From Succinimonas sp045124755 (GTDB lineage Bacteria > Pseudomonadota > Gammaproteobacteria > Enterobacterales > Succinivibrionaceae), in NCBI RefSeq assembly GCF_045124755.1, contig NZ_JBGVMK010000205.1: DNA of 33,279 bases. The stretch is one strand, 5' to 3'. Under the pieces are notes generated by a model. That model did no database searches. It saw only the letters and a list, made by a program, of their open reading frames with translations, and had not been told where the DNA came from. The position numbers were made by a program, and so were the translations under genes. This document shows positions 7,473 to 16,490 of the stretch, one piece after another; within the stretch, counting starts at the first letter, position 1, and each line of letters starts with the position of its first letter.

Positions 7473-9524
7473 CTAACTCCGACCAGTTACCATGGCTTTA
7501 TACTGCTGGTACGTTGAAAACACCTTATCGTCAGTGCTGATCTCTTTGTTTTTGGTCAGCATTACATGTTTAACATCAATGACGCCGTTAAAATTTTTAA
7601 AGGAACAGCCGGCATTGGCCAATAAACGTATCCTTATTACAGCATTGCGTTCTGTCAGATTCCTGAAGATGTAGCAAATCTGATTATCTCTGGCAAACAA
7701 ATTTGTAGGCAGATTGTAAATCCTCTTATCATCTACGAATATCTGATAACTTACATGCGTGTAACTGGATAATCCGGACCATAAACAGAAAACCGTAACA
7801 TCAAGATAATAGCACGATTTTTGCAAAAGAACAGGAAATTCAAGATCCACATAATCCCCGGCCCTGAGAACATTGTTTGCAAAACCAAAAACAATACCGT
7901 GAAGGTTTGGTTTTTCATACACAGGCAGGGATTTAACATCATGGTGTTTCAGGTTACCCGATTTGATATTATAAATTTTTTCATGAAAAGGATCGCTGTA
8001 AAACAGGAAGTTGCTGGAATTGTAAAAAGAAAACCAATCAACAAGTTCATCCGTGTTTTTAGTAATGTTAGGATGTTTCAGCTGAAGAAGTTCCGGCCAT
8101 AATGCTCTTTGAATTTCTTCAACCAGTATATTGGCATCTTTCAAATGCTTTGGAATTAACATGCCATATTCCAGCATCTTCCGGGTGTTAAAAAGGATAA
8201 AGGTATCAAATATAAAATCCTGATTCTGAACAACCGAACTATGCCACTGATTCATTCTATACTCAAGGTAAAAAATGTCACCGTAATCAAAACTAAAAAC
8301 ATTAGTGAAATCCATATCATTAATATATGACAAATAATATTGTTTTACTACCTCAAAATCATCCTTATACTTAGGAGGATATGATGACCAATGCGTCAGT
8401 TTTCCGGCAAGTTCATCCAATGTTACTTTTTTCCGGATATTATAATAACTCCGCCTGATTACTTCAGTAATATTTGTTCTTATGTGCAAAGCCTTATTCG
8501 GATCAAGATCTTTAAATCTTTTCCTAAATCCGGAAATAATGCCTTTTTGATGCTGTCTGTAATTATTTTTCTGCAGCACTTTAGTCTCTTCATCGGTCAA
8601 ATCGCTCGAGCTGTCTATCAATACATGATTCAGGTTCATCTCCTTGGCGGTCTGAGAGGCAAAAATGCAATTATATAAAGCATCAGCCTCAGGAGATTTA
8701 TTGTCTTTATACGTAAAAAATGTAATTTTATTCTTGCAGTCCCGTGCTGCCGCCAGGGACATTCTTGAGTCATTTCCCATGGTCAGGGACTGATATACCT
8801 CAAAATTATCCGCTAAAATTGCTACCGTCTTTTTTATAGTTTGCGAAATGTAAGCTACCGCCTGACTGACATCAAAATCATAATTCTTATCTCTGGGCCA
8901 GAATCGTATCTGCTTATGCTGCTTCAAATCGTAATAATGATTGCACACCAGCTGATAAATATGATTATAAGGTGTAAGGTTTCCCGGCAATCCAAACGGA
9001 TTAAACCATTTTGCCTGCTGATAACGTTCTTTTTGTTTCTTATAAATATCAAATAAAGGATGACCGCTTTCACCTGCCACTTCATTGAGAAGATTGGAAT
9101 GAGATGCTATTATATTAAGAGAATCATGATAAAATACCGCTCTCATGCCAGTGGCATCATTGATGACATACATTGAATCATTCTTAATTAAAACAATGCA
9201 GTATCTGCCGTTAAGATAATCAAGATATTCAAGAAAATCATCGTTTTTAAAGGCGTTAGCAGCATCGCCCGCAATCATATTCAGAATATTATTAATGATT
9301 AACTGCCTGTCCAGAGTAAATGATTTGGTGTCTAACACAATTCCGATTACCACGCAGTAAACATTGTTTTTCTCGGCAATGGAAACCGGATATCCCGAGT
9401 CATGCGCTATGCAAAAAACTTCATTTATTTGCTTTGTGACATATGAATCATGCTTTGTAAAATCCCCTGTTGTGCCAGCAGGATAAATAATAAAACCTTT
9501 TCTGTACAATTTTATACTTATCAT
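7473..9524 (-). CDS. asparagine-synthetase-like protein, AT-rich orphan
   Basis: 683 residues from ATG 9524, chosen over the frame start at 9554 because GGAG lies eight bases upstream. The N-terminal ~200 residues resemble the glutaminase-like half of class B asparagine synthetases (LNGRYCIVLIKNDSMYVINDATGMRAVFY). There is no Cys at position 2, so glutaminase activity is unlikely. The middle has a PP-loop-like motif LTMGNDSR where synthetases have SGGxDS, suggesting ATP/adenylate chemistry or a relic of it. About residues 555-665 form a beta-rich extra domain (AGDYVDLEFPVLLQ and following) that I do not recognise. The gene is markedly more AT-rich than its neighbours and stands alone, which suggests horizontal gain. 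Such proteins often occur in polysaccharide or peptide modification clusters, but none is visible here. Confidence 0.62.
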   Translation of the reverse strand: MISIKLYRKGFIIYPAGTTGDFTKHDSYVTKQINEVFCIAHDSGYPVSIAEKNNVYCVVIGIVLDTKSFTLDRQLIINNILNMIAGDAANAFKNDDFLEYLDYLNGRYCIVLIKNDSMYVINDATGMRAVFYHDSLNIIASHSNLLNEVAGESGHPLFDIYKKQKERYQQAKWFNPFGLPGNLTPYNHIYQLVCNHYYDLKQHKQIRFWPRDKNYDFDVSQAVAYISQTIKKTVAILADNFEVYQSLTMGNDSRMSLAAARDCKNKITFFTYKDNKSPEADALYNCIFASQTAKEMNLNHVLIDSSSDLTDEETKVLQKNNYRQHQKGIISGFRKRFKDLDPNKALHIRTNITEVIRRSYYNIRKKVTLDELAGKLTHWSSYPPKYKDDFEVVKQYYLSYINDMDFTNVFSFDYGDIFYLEYRMNQWHSSVVQNQDFIFDTFILFNTRKMLEYGMLIPKHLKDANILVEEIQRALWPELLQLKHPNITKNTDELVDWFSFYNSSNFLFYSDPFHEKIYNIKSGNLKHHDVKSLPVYEKPNLHGIVFGFANNVLRAGDYVDLEFPVLLQKSCYYLDVTVFCLWSGLSSYTHVSYQIFVDDKRIYNLPTNLFARDNQICYIFRNLTERNAVIRIRLLANAGCSFKNFNGVIDVKHVMLTKNKEISTDDKVFSTYQQYKAMVTGRS

Positions 9525-10184
9525 TTCACCATCTCCAAGCGGGAGCAGCACCATTAATCATTTCCGTGCTATTAATAATTTTAAATGCATGCTGATGATA
9601 TCTGTTTGTTAAATTCAGTATTTTTGATCCCAGGGTTTAAATGAATTTCGGAATTATTCTTCATGAGCCCAAAGCATCGCCTTTGCCTTAACTTTTTATG
9701 CAGAACCGGAACAGTTTACATCTTGTTTCAGCAGCTAATCAGCTCTCATCATCATCCGGACAAAGCTGCGGGGACAAAGCTGCTCCGGAAAACGGCTGCT
9801 CCGGCAAAAAACAAAAGCTTCCAAATTTAAAACATCTTCAGATGCAATATAACGACAAGAGAACGATACATGAAGCCCCCGAAAAAATCCATAAGAATAT
9901 AGAAGAAACGCAGAAGATGAGCGATCTTGCAAGGAAGAAAGCATGGCAGGATGAGCGCAGCATAGTTGTCCTTTATCAGGAGTCAGATTTCCCAGAAGCG
10001 GATCGATCCGAAACTATATTGCGGAACAATAGACCTTTTGCTGACACTCACCACTAAGCTCCGCGCCAGTACCCGGTGGAAACACGAAGGAAGTTTTCCG
10101 GAACAGGAGACTTGCTCCGGCAGCTCATTCTTCCTTATAATCCTTGATTTGCGGCATCCCTAAGCCCTCCGGACGTGCCGGGTA
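9525..10184. other. 660-base region without a convincing gene
   Basis: The AT-rich first part (to about 9700) is the upstream region of the asparagine-synthetase-like gene. The rest holds only overlapping short frames on both strands without ribosome sites. The longest (plus, 9698-10057) is Lys/Gln-rich and matches nothing that I recognise; it may be a decayed gene. Confidence 0.4.
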
Positions 10185-10213
10185 TTGACTGATATTTTTT
10201 ATCACTGTAAAAT
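10185..10213 (+). promoter_or_regulatory. sigma70-type promoter of the Rpn-like gene
   Basis: TTGACT (10185-10190), exactly 17 bases, then TAAAAT (10208-10213), about 117 bases before the ATG at 10330. Only one mismatch to consensus in each hexamer. Confidence 0.65.
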
Positions 10214-10329
10214 GACCTTCAAACTGATTTTTATCCGCTTTAAACTTATTTTTGATTTTTTGCCGCCCCTTTAATGCCGCGGACATACCGGCATATCGGG
10301 GACGGCGCCTAAGGAGACTCATAGTAATC

Positions 10330-11085
10330 ATGTTTACCCCCTGGAGTTTTAAAGACCGGCTTTTCACCTTCATTTTCGGAAACCCGGAACGTAAGAAGTG
10401 GGCCCTCGACCTTTACAATACCCTGAACGAATCTGCTCACACTGATCCCGAGGCTGTTAAGATAACAATTCTTGAGGATGCCATCTGCCTTGGCATGGTA
10501 GAAGATGACTTTTCATTTCTCATTTCCACCACCACGAATTTCTGCGATTCAAATATTGTCTATAACCCTAACATGCCGGCGATCTTTTTCATGGATGCAT
10601 GGAAAGTGTATCGAGCCTATGAAAAGGATCCTGACTACGGCCTCGATTTTGACAGCGATGAGCCGCAGACGATTCCGATTATAAGAATGATTTACTTTTA
10701 CAACGGCGGCAAGGATGACGCGGATCTGCAAACGCTGGATATTCAGGATGCTTTCCGGGGTGACGAGAAAGCGGATATTAACCTGAAGGTCAGGATGTTC
10801 AACATCAATTACGGAAATAACACGGAGCTTCTGAATTCCTGTCCGCCCCTTAAGGATTACGCCCTTTTTATTCGTCATTTGCGGGATCTTCATACCGCTG
10901 CCCCGGACATCGCTATGGCCGCGGCTGTCAGTGCGGCAATTGATAAAATGCCGGAGGACAACCTGCTGAAGCCGCTTCTCTCAGAACATCAGGCCGAGGT
11001 GACCAAAATGTGCGTCATGGAACATGAGGAGTACCAGGTCATGACGGGAGAGAGAGACATTGAGGAATTTTTGCCAAAAGACTAA
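10330..11085 (+). CDS. Rpn/YhgA-like PD-(D/E)XK family protein
   Basis: 251 residues from ATG 10330 (AAGGAG about 13 bases upstream; the frame extends to 10252 without a better start). The N-terminal WALDLYNTLNESAHTD, the LEDAICLGMVEDDFSFLIS core and YNPNMPAIFFMDAWKVY match the layout of the Rpn (recombination-promoting nuclease, transposase_31/PDDEXK-like) proteins common in gut anaerobes. These are followed by an IPIIRMIYFYNGGKDDADL strand and a NINYGNNTELLNSCPPLKDYALFIRHLRD helical region. The usual C-terminal EGxxEGxxEG helix is missing: the protein ends at EEFLPKD, shorter than many homologues. Family members promote RecA-independent recombination or cut DNA; activity here is unproven. 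It is a single gene with its own promoter and a shared bidirectional terminator. Confidence 0.65.
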   Translation: MFTPWSFKDRLFTFIFGNPERKKWALDLYNTLNESAHTDPEAVKITILEDAICLGMVEDDFSFLISTTTNFCDSNIVYNPNMPAIFFMDAWKVYRAYEKDPDYGLDFDSDEPQTIPIIRMIYFYNGGKDDADLQTLDIQDAFRGDEKADINLKVRMFNINYGNNTELLNSCPPLKDYALFIRHLRDLHTAAPDIAMAAAVSAAIDKMPEDNLLKPLLSEHQAEVTKMCVMEHEEYQVMTGERDIEEFLPKD

Positions 11086-11246
11086 GAGGGAAAAATAAAA
11101 ACAGGGAACAGGACGAAGAGAAAACGGAGGCTCTGGGTTTAGAGCCTGAACCGTTTGGCAAGAAGGCAAACGGCATGGAGGTGAACATCTGGCTTCCGGC
11201 GTCCTGAACCTGAATGCCGCGCTCAGGTGAAAATCCGGGCAAACAG

Positions 11247-11272
11247 AAAGGGAGCAAACAGGCTCCCTTTTT
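11247..11272. terminator. bidirectional terminator between convergent genes
   Basis: AAAGGGAGC (11247-11255) pairs with GCTCCCTTT (11262-11270). On plus the arm runs into TTTTT (11268-11272); on minus it runs into CTGTTT. It separates the Rpn-like gene from the convergent LprI-like gene. Confidence 0.75.
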
Positions 11273-11342
11273 CGCATCGGTGCTTCCGGTTTCTCTTTGC
11301 GGCGGCCGCCGGGTCAATCACGCAGCGCCGTCCCGGTTCTCA

Positions 11343-12221
11343 TTACTCCAGCTCGTAGGTTCTCTTTTCAGTCATGGCGGCGTGGCATTCATAGGCGCTC
11401 ATCAGCTTTACCCGATCCTTTTTCGGATCGATGGGGCCGCAAAACTTATCCTTGGACTTGATCCACTTTCTCTGAGCCGGCAAAAGCTCCTTCCTCTTCT
11501 CCCGGGACAGATCATTCCACTTGGCGTTAAGCTCCCCGTCATTCCGGAAATAGCGCATTCTGGCGGACATGAACATATTGTCCTCGTAATCCTTCTGCGG
11601 CTCCCAGGCCAGCTTCCGGGAAGACATTTCGGTCATGCAGTCCCGGTAATTCTGCGGGAGATCCTCAGGCTCGGACTCCATCTCAAGGCGCAGAGACAGG
11701 GATTTATCCGGATTCTGCTTCATGTAAAAGGTAATGCCGGGAATGTCGTAATCCGCATGAAACAGACAAGCCAGTTCTCCGGAATCATGGTTCATTTTGC
11801 AGGGAACCGTGATATAGCGGCCCTCGTCCTCGCTGCGGTCGGCAGTGGAAAGGGTGCAGACCCGGGAAAGATAGAAATTGCCGGCAGCGGCGTAATTGTC
11901 GCCCTTTTCGGATTTCTGAACGGTGATGTCTCCGATCACGGAATCCGCATCCTCCAGAAGAGACTGCTCCTCCGGGGTCAGCAGCTTTTCATCAAGATAG
12001 CCGCAGTAGAAGGCGCTCTGGCCGGCGCAGCTGAAGGTGTGATAGTTGTAGAAGTTGCCGCCCTGCTTTATGGCGTAGCGCCCGGGCTCTATGCCGTCTC
12101 CGGCCTGGGCCGAGCCGGCGAGACCCAGAGCCAGAGCCGCTCCGGCCCCTGCTCTTATAAGCATGTTCCGTAAACCTGTTTTTGCAGTTATTGCCGTCAT
12201 TGCCCCTGTCATTACCGTCAT
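11343..12221 (-). CDS. exported protein with LprI-like (DUF1311) C-terminal domain
   Basis: 292 residues from ATG 12221, picked because GGAG lies nine bases upstream (a TTG at 12236 is in frame but lacks one). A long Sec signal peptide has a positively charged start and the core GAGAALALGLAGSAQA, with cleavage after about residue 40. The mature part carries eight or more Cys, suggesting disulfides in the periplasm. The C-terminal ~90 residues fit the LprI/DUF1311 pattern: DCMTEM, LNAKWNDLS, LLPAQRKWIKSKDKFCG and ECHAAMTEKRTYEL. Family members include lysozyme inhibitors, but many have no known role. It lies downstream of the GTPase genes on the same strand but behind a strong terminator, so it is probably expressed separately. 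Confidence 0.68.
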   Translation of the reverse strand: MTVMTGAMTAITAKTGLRNMLIRAGAGAALALGLAGSAQAGDGIEPGRYAIKQGGNFYNYHTFSCAGQSAFYCGYLDEKLLTPEEQSLLEDADSVIGDITVQKSEKGDNYAAAGNFYLSRVCTLSTADRSEDEGRYITVPCKMNHDSGELACLFHADYDIPGITFYMKQNPDKSLSLRLEMESEPEDLPQNYRDCMTEMSSRKLAWEPQKDYEDNMFMSARMRYFRNDGELNAKWNDLSREKRKELLPAQRKWIKSKDKFCGPIDPKKDRVKLMSAYECHAAMTEKRTYELE

Positions 12222-12356
12222 TTTGCTGTTCTCCAATCAATGCTCTCAGAATTTGCCTGAGCCTGCCTCCTGAGCCATTCTTTGTCTTCTCTCAGGTCCG
12301 CTCAGTATTGTAATGCACCGGGGCATACTTTAAAACATTTCCTGAAAGCAGCCTCT

Positions 12357-12391
12357 CAAAAAAAAAGCCCCTGCAAACTTCATCAGGGGCT
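12357..12391 (-). terminator. rho-independent terminator of the downstream GTPase gene
   Basis: On the minus strand AGCCCCTG (12391-12384) pairs with CAGGGGCT (12373-12366) and is followed by about ten T (12366-12357). It lies 32 bases past the GTPase stop. Confidence 0.88.
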
Positions 12392-12422
12392 GAGAGAACA
12401 AGGTAAAAGCCGTAAGCAGGAC

Positions 12423-13550
12423 TCAAACCTTCCAGGATCGGGACTTCTCCCGCTCCCGCACTTTTTTGAGGAGAGTCTCGGCTTCGATCTTAAGACGCTC
12501 ATCTGCGGCTTTAAGCAGCTTTTCGGTTTCCTGAGCATAGTGCTTCGCCCTTAAAAGGTTCTTCACAAACAGAAACAGGAACCCGGGGCCTCCAGCCAGA
12601 AGCGCCAGAAGATCCTTTCTGCTGAAAAGACTCTTTACCTTGGAGGACACCGCTACAGCCGGGAGAAGCTCCTTTTCAAAAGCGATGACCTCGCCCCGGA
12701 ATTCGCTGAAGACCGAGGAGGAAAGCTGATTGATCTCCTGATAATTCCGGTTCGTCAAACTGAAAAGCGACTCGGTGGCCAGCTGGTATTCCCTGGAGAT
12801 TTTATCCCCCAGGTAAGCCTCGAACTTTTTGCCGTAGGTGGCGGTTCCCAGTGTCCCCAGCTCTTTTTTGACCTCATCCATCACCCTTTTATGGGCATGC
12901 CCGGCAAAGCGTTTGGCCTGCTCCTGAGTGTTCCGGCAGAACTGGTTCATGAGATTGTGCCGGAGGTTTATCGCAATGTGGCTCAGAAGCTGCTCTCTTC
13001 CGAAGGGCTTGGTGGTTTTGCCGCCCCGGAGCTTTATCTCCTCTGATCCCATGGGGATCACCGGCGATCCGGGACAATCCTTGTTAATGACCCTGGTAGT
13101 CTCCTTTATCTTTGCTTCTCCGGCCACATCAGACTTGGTGAGCACAAAAACGATCTGATTGCCGTCTTCCAGAAGCGGCTTTATGATCGACTGGATCTCA
13201 AAGTCATCAATACGGCTCTTCTGAGCGTCCACACAGTAGACAATGGTATGAAACCAGTCCCGGACTCTGGCCGCCCTGGTTTCGGCAATGGCCGATGTGA
13301 TAATGGATTTCCAGGTCTCGCTGTCCCCGGGTTCAAGACCCCAGCTGTCCCAGATTTTGATGTTCATGCTGCCGTATTTAAAGGGCTCCTTGGGATGAAT
13401 GCCCTTGGTGGTCACCGGGGAGCCGGTGCCGGAGCTGGCGACCTTTTTCCCGAAAAGATAGTTCAAAAGAGCGGATTTCCCGACACCGGTTTTGCCGAGA
13501 ATAAGAACATTGGTTAAAGGGCCTGACGTACTGTCGGTATTAGCTGCCAT
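12423..13550 (-). CDS. dynamin/HSR1-like GTPase with C-terminal helical and hydrophobic segment
   Basis: 375 residues, ATG 13550 with AGGAGG four bases upstream. Motifs in order: P-loop GKTGVGKS (19-26), switch-I Thr in GSPVTTKGIHP, G3 WDSWG, and G4 TKSD in place of NKxD. A mostly helical C-terminal half has one hydrophobic stretch (LLALLAGGPGFLFLFVKNLL, about residues 313-332) and a basic coiled tail. The layout is like YfjP/YeeP and other TRAFAC GTPases of prophage and accessory regions; membrane contact is likely. Its switch-I sequence closely resembles that of the GTPase encoded just upstream (13654-14808), so the two are probably paralogues that could pair. The gene is flanked on both sides by terminators, suggesting its own promoter or read-through. 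Confidence 0.82.
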   Translation of the reverse strand: MAANTDSTSGPLTNVLILGKTGVGKSALLNYLFGKKVASSGTGSPVTTKGIHPKEPFKYGSMNIKIWDSWGLEPGDSETWKSIITSAIAETRAARVRDWFHTIVYCVDAQKSRIDDFEIQSIIKPLLEDGNQIVFVLTKSDVAGEAKIKETTRVINKDCPGSPVIPMGSEEIKLRGGKTTKPFGREQLLSHIAINLRHNLMNQFCRNTQEQAKRFAGHAHKRVMDEVKKELGTLGTATYGKKFEAYLGDKISREYQLATESLFSLTNRNYQEINQLSSSVFSEFRGEVIAFEKELLPAVAVSSKVKSLFSRKDLLALLAGGPGFLFLFVKNLLRAKHYAQETEKLLKAADERLKIEAETLLKKVREREKSRSWKV

Positions 13551-13570
13551 GACGCCTCCTCTGGCTTATC

Positions 13571-13612
13571 AAAACACAAAAGACTGACCGGAAGCCCGGA
13601 GCAGTCTTTTTC
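13571..13612 (-). terminator. hairpin terminator between the two GTPase genes
   Basis: AAAAGACTG (13578-13586) and CAGTCTTTT (13602-13610) form a nine-base stem that also contains a smaller CCGG/CCGG pairing. On minus it is followed by GTGTTTT; on plus by TTC. It would end transcripts of the upstream GTPase gene. Confidence 0.7.
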
Positions 13613-13653
13613 TCAGATGTCCCTGCTACGGCCGGGACATGCCCTTCCGGGGG

Positions 13654-14808
13654 TTATTTGCCGGATTTGTAATTCATGGCCATCTCAATTGCCATCTTCA
13701 CAAAGTCGTTCTTGAGAAATTCATTCATATCGAACTTCGTGCCGTCCAGGTCGCTCTCCTGCATCTTGCGGCAGGCATAGTTGAAGGCCTTTCCGGTGCC
13801 GAAGGTCACTGCCGCGGCCACACCGCCGTTAATAGCGCCTCCCAGAACGGTGCCCACGCCGGGGAAGAGCTTAAGCAGGCTGGCGGCAATGGTTCTCCCC
13901 ACGGTGGTGGTTACCATCTCCGTAAGAATTGTCCCCATGGACTGCTGGATGGAAAGCACGTTCCATCTTACGGCGATTTCGGACAGCATCTTCATCTGGA
14001 GCGGCACCAGAGCTGCGGCACTGGGAACCGGAATGGGAACTGCTCCGATACCGAAAGCGGTGGCGGTGTATTTGGTAATCATGCTGTCCACTTCGGCGCT
14101 CTTCTTGGCCATATCTCTTCTGGCCGCGCCCATAAAGGATACCTTGCGGGATTCGGGCAGTCTGTCCCGGGTCCATTCATAGAGCTCCTTAATGCCCCGG
14201 GGCAATTCAATGGAGCGATCGCTTGTAGATTCAAAAATGGCATCGCTTCTGACGCTGGTACGGGAGAGCACCTCGTTCTGGAGCGACTGACTCTGTTCCT
14301 CCGAGGCCTGATCCGCCTGGGTAAATACCACGGCTACCGGCTTTCCCATGGCATTCAGCCGGTTGATGACATTGATATCGGTATCCACCACCCGGGCTCC
14401 GGGAATGCTGATGCAGTACCAGATCACATCAATGGGATCGCCGCTTACTTCATGCTCGTCCATGAACCCGAAAATCAGGTTTTCAAAATGCTGCTGCTTC
14501 TCTTCACCGAATTCATACCCCTCGCTGTCATAGATGTTAACGAGGTCATTCTTATAAAGCTCGATGCCCTTGGTAACAGGACGGCCGGAACCGGCTTTGG
14601 CGATCTCGCTGTTGAAAACCAGATTTACCAGGGTGCTTTTGCCGGCGCCGCTGCCCCCGAGAATCAGCACGCTGGCCTTGGGAAGTCCGGTAACATAGGC
14701 CTTGAAGTCGTCCCAAAACTTTCCGGCAACCTCGCTGCCGCTGTACTGAGCTTCAAAACTGCTGATCTTCGCTTTTTCATCATCTGAAAAAAGGTTGTTG
14801 TCTGTCAT
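13654..14808 (-). CDS. GTPase with C-terminal DUF697-like membrane domain
   Basis: 384 residues, ATG 14808 with AGGA eight bases upstream. G1 is GGSGAGKST (51-59), switch-I is GRPVTKGIELY (Thr79), G3 is DSEG (94-97), and TQAD replaces the usual NKxD. After the G domain, from about residue 245, comes a DUF697/YcjF-like segment: AFGIGAVPIPVPSAAALVP, LQMKMLSEIAVRWNV, and a glycine-zipper stretch GVGTVLGGAINGG. This suggests helices that insert in or line the membrane. The end is polar (NDFVKMAIEMAMNYKSGK). It is related to the GTPase just downstream. Its position behind the vWA-kinase-phosphatase genes on the same strand suggests a role as an effector or switch of that system, which is inference from neighbourhood only. 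Confidence 0.82.
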   Translation of the reverse strand: MTDNNLFSDDEKAKISSFEAQYSGSEVAGKFWDDFKAYVTGLPKASVLILGGSGAGKSTLVNLVFNSEIAKAGSGRPVTKGIELYKNDLVNIYDSEGYEFGEEKQQHFENLIFGFMDEHEVSGDPIDVIWYCISIPGARVVDTDINVINRLNAMGKPVAVVFTQADQASEEQSQSLQNEVLSRTSVRSDAIFESTSDRSIELPRGIKELYEWTRDRLPESRKVSFMGAARRDMAKKSAEVDSMITKYTATAFGIGAVPIPVPSAAALVPLQMKMLSEIAVRWNVLSIQQSMGTILTEMVTTTVGRTIAASLLKLFPGVGTVLGGAINGGVAAAVTFGTGKAFNYACRKMQESDLDGTKFDMNEFLKNDFVKMAIEMAMNYKSGK

Positions 14809-15094
14809 ATCTGGTTCCTCGTCTGAAAAACATGAAGGGACAAAACTGTTTAATGCTAACTTAAAGTATATTCATTACATGAAGACGCTTTCAGAAAATT
14901 AAACCTCCAAAAATGAAAATTGAGACCAAGGATCTGTTTTTGCAAATAAATGAATCACCGAAGCTGTGATAAACCGCCGCAAACCGGAAAGACTCCTGAA
15001 ACAGTCCGGGAAATCCCCGGGAAAGCACTGTCCATAAGAGCAAGCCGGGAGTTTTTCTGACGGCCTTCAGACATCCTTCTGCTAAGTCCGGCAT

Positions 15095-15543
15095 TCAGTT
15101 ATCATCCTTGCCGCTGTTATCGTCTTTGCTGTCATGCTTTTCGGAGGCCGTTTCGTTCTTGTCGTAAAAAAACTCCTCTACGGTCTCATTTTCGTCAGGT
15201 GATTTTCGGCAGCTTTGCTTTCTTTGCTGCTCCCCCAAATGGCTGCCAGTAACCTCCCGAAGGCTTTCGATATGTTAAACAGAAAGTCTACGCTGCAAAG
15301 CGAATAAGCAAAACTCAGAATAACATAGATACCCGCATACCACACTGCTATGCCCAGAGCAGAAAGAATCCCAATAAACCAATTCCTGGTCAATCCGGCA
15401 GCAAGAAATGGCCAAACATAATCTTCATTCAAATGGACAATCACAACAAAAATTAATATTCCGGTAACAGTTACCAGAAACTCCGGCAAATTATCAATGA
15501 TTGTTTTAAACAGCTCTCTTAACCTGCAAAGAACATCTGACAT
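15095..15543 (-). pseudogene. small membrane protein, tandem copy A, frameshifted tail
   Basis: From ATG 15543 (AGAGG just upstream, the same leader sequence as copy B) the frame encodes 121 residues and stops at 15178. It has two or three hydrophobic segments and the stretch DYVWPFLAAGLTRNWFIGIL, which aligns with DYVWPFLTAGLSKNWFCAIL of copy B. In another frame the DNA beyond continues with an acidic tail (ENETVEEFFYDKN...DDN, stop at 15095-15097) that matches the tail of copy B. Adding one base to the five-C run at 15232-15236 would join both parts. The truncated 121-residue protein may still be made. Function is unknown; it is a membrane component associated by position with the GTPase and phosphatase genes. 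Confidence 0.6.
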
Positions 15544-15821
15544 ATCCGGCCTCTCTTTGACGCTGCATCCCAGACTTAAAAATTCAGCAATATCATCATA
15601 GTACTTAAAACGTCCATAGGATGGAGAGATACGGTTTTCTTTCTCAGCAATACCCACACAATACCCACAGCAATGCCCGCAACAATAACACTCAAAGCTG
15701 CCATTAATTCCTCATAAGGCGGCCCAGTTCATGGTATCTGCAGAAATATACGCTACGGCCGGGAGAGAGAAAGCTCCTGAATAACAGCCGCTGAGATCAA
15801 GGCAGGTTCCCTTGCCTGCAT

Positions 15822-16256
15822 TCAGTCACCGTTCTTGTCAGAGTTTTCAGGCTGAGTCCCGTTCTTGTCGCAAATAAACTCTTCTCCGGATTCCTCTTTG
15901 GCGGGCTTGTTTTTTCTGTTTTTCCAATAATCGTCCACTTTATTAGAAAAGGCCTCGAGTTTCTCTTCGAAAAATTTCATGAATAAAAACCCGCGAACAA
16001 TGATGCCGACAAACCCTGAAAAAATAAACCAGAGTATCATGCCGATAACAGAAAGAATGGCACAGAACCAGTTCTTGGACAATCCCGCAGTAAGAAACGG
16101 CCAGACATAATCCCACGCATACCCGTAGGTAATCATAATCCAAATTCCTGTTGCAAAAGACGCGAGGCACAATACAGCCAGGAGGCCATACCCGGCCCAG
16201 TCCTGACGGATCATTTTGTAAAAATCTCTCAGCTTCCAAAGAATATCTGCCAGCAT
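15822..16256 (-). CDS. small membrane protein, tandem copy B
   Basis: 144 residues, ATG 16256 with AGAGG in a leader identical in pattern to copy A. A short amphipathic N-terminus (ILWKLRDFYKMIRQDW) is followed by about three membrane segments (residues 22-42, 50-75 and 76-95) and then a charged tail rich in Lys and Glu ending EESGEEFICDKNGTQPENSDKNGD. The YVWPFLTAGLSKNWF stretch before the second hydrophobic region is the most conserved part between the two copies. No family recognised. It lies between the PP2C-kinase genes and the GTPase genes on the same strand; a role in anchoring that system at the membrane is a guess. Confidence 0.68.
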   Translation of the reverse strand: MLADILWKLRDFYKMIRQDWAGYGLLAVLCLASFATGIWIMITYGYAWDYVWPFLTAGLSKNWFCAILSVIGMILWFIFSGFVGIIVRGFLFMKFFEEKLEAFSNKVDDYWKNRKNKPAKEESGEEFICDKNGTQPENSDKNGD

Positions 16257-16490
16257 ACTCGGCCTCTGTTTTACTTGTGTTGACGATACTTAAGATAATA
16301 ATACTTAAGGTGTTCATAGGATGGATTAATATCGGATACTTTCTCAAAAAGATAATTTCAGCCGTGATTTGATCTCCATCTGAGAGAACAAGCAAGCTCC
16401 AAACAGACTATACAGAAACAGCTCTGGCTTAGATGGCGTCCGGCCTGGGCATGGGATACCAGCTAACCAGCGGGAAGTCATAAGGGTCTC

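Larger units (their letters stand above)
15095..16350 (-). repeat. tandem duplication of a ~650-base gene unit
   Basis: Copies A and B match in protein core, ribosome site and start context, and in about 60 bases upstream of the start: CCATAGGATGGA..ATA at about 15614-15635 versus TCATAGGATGGATTAATA at about 16314-16331. Both also have ACTTAA nearby and a TTTCTCA stretch. The downstream sequence after each stop also begins alike (TGAATGCNGG). The duplicated unit therefore includes its upstream control region. Confidence 0.6.

Noticed and set aside
9698..10057. 119-codon plus-strand frame
   Set aside because: No ribosome site, no recognised domain, unusual composition; at best a decayed gene.
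11214..12173. 319-codon plus-strand open frame
   Set aside because: Antisense to the exported LprI-like gene, which has a signal peptide and domain match; the frame has no recognisable features.
13639..14787. 382-codon plus-strand open frame opposite the DUF697-type GTPase
   Set aside because: It is antisense to a gene with all G motifs, is His/Gly-rich in the way of reverse-complement frames, and has no ribosome site.
14891..15094. 67-codon minus-strand frame after membrane copy A
   Set aside because: No ribosome site and it begins right at the stop of the restored copy-A tail; composition not protein-like.
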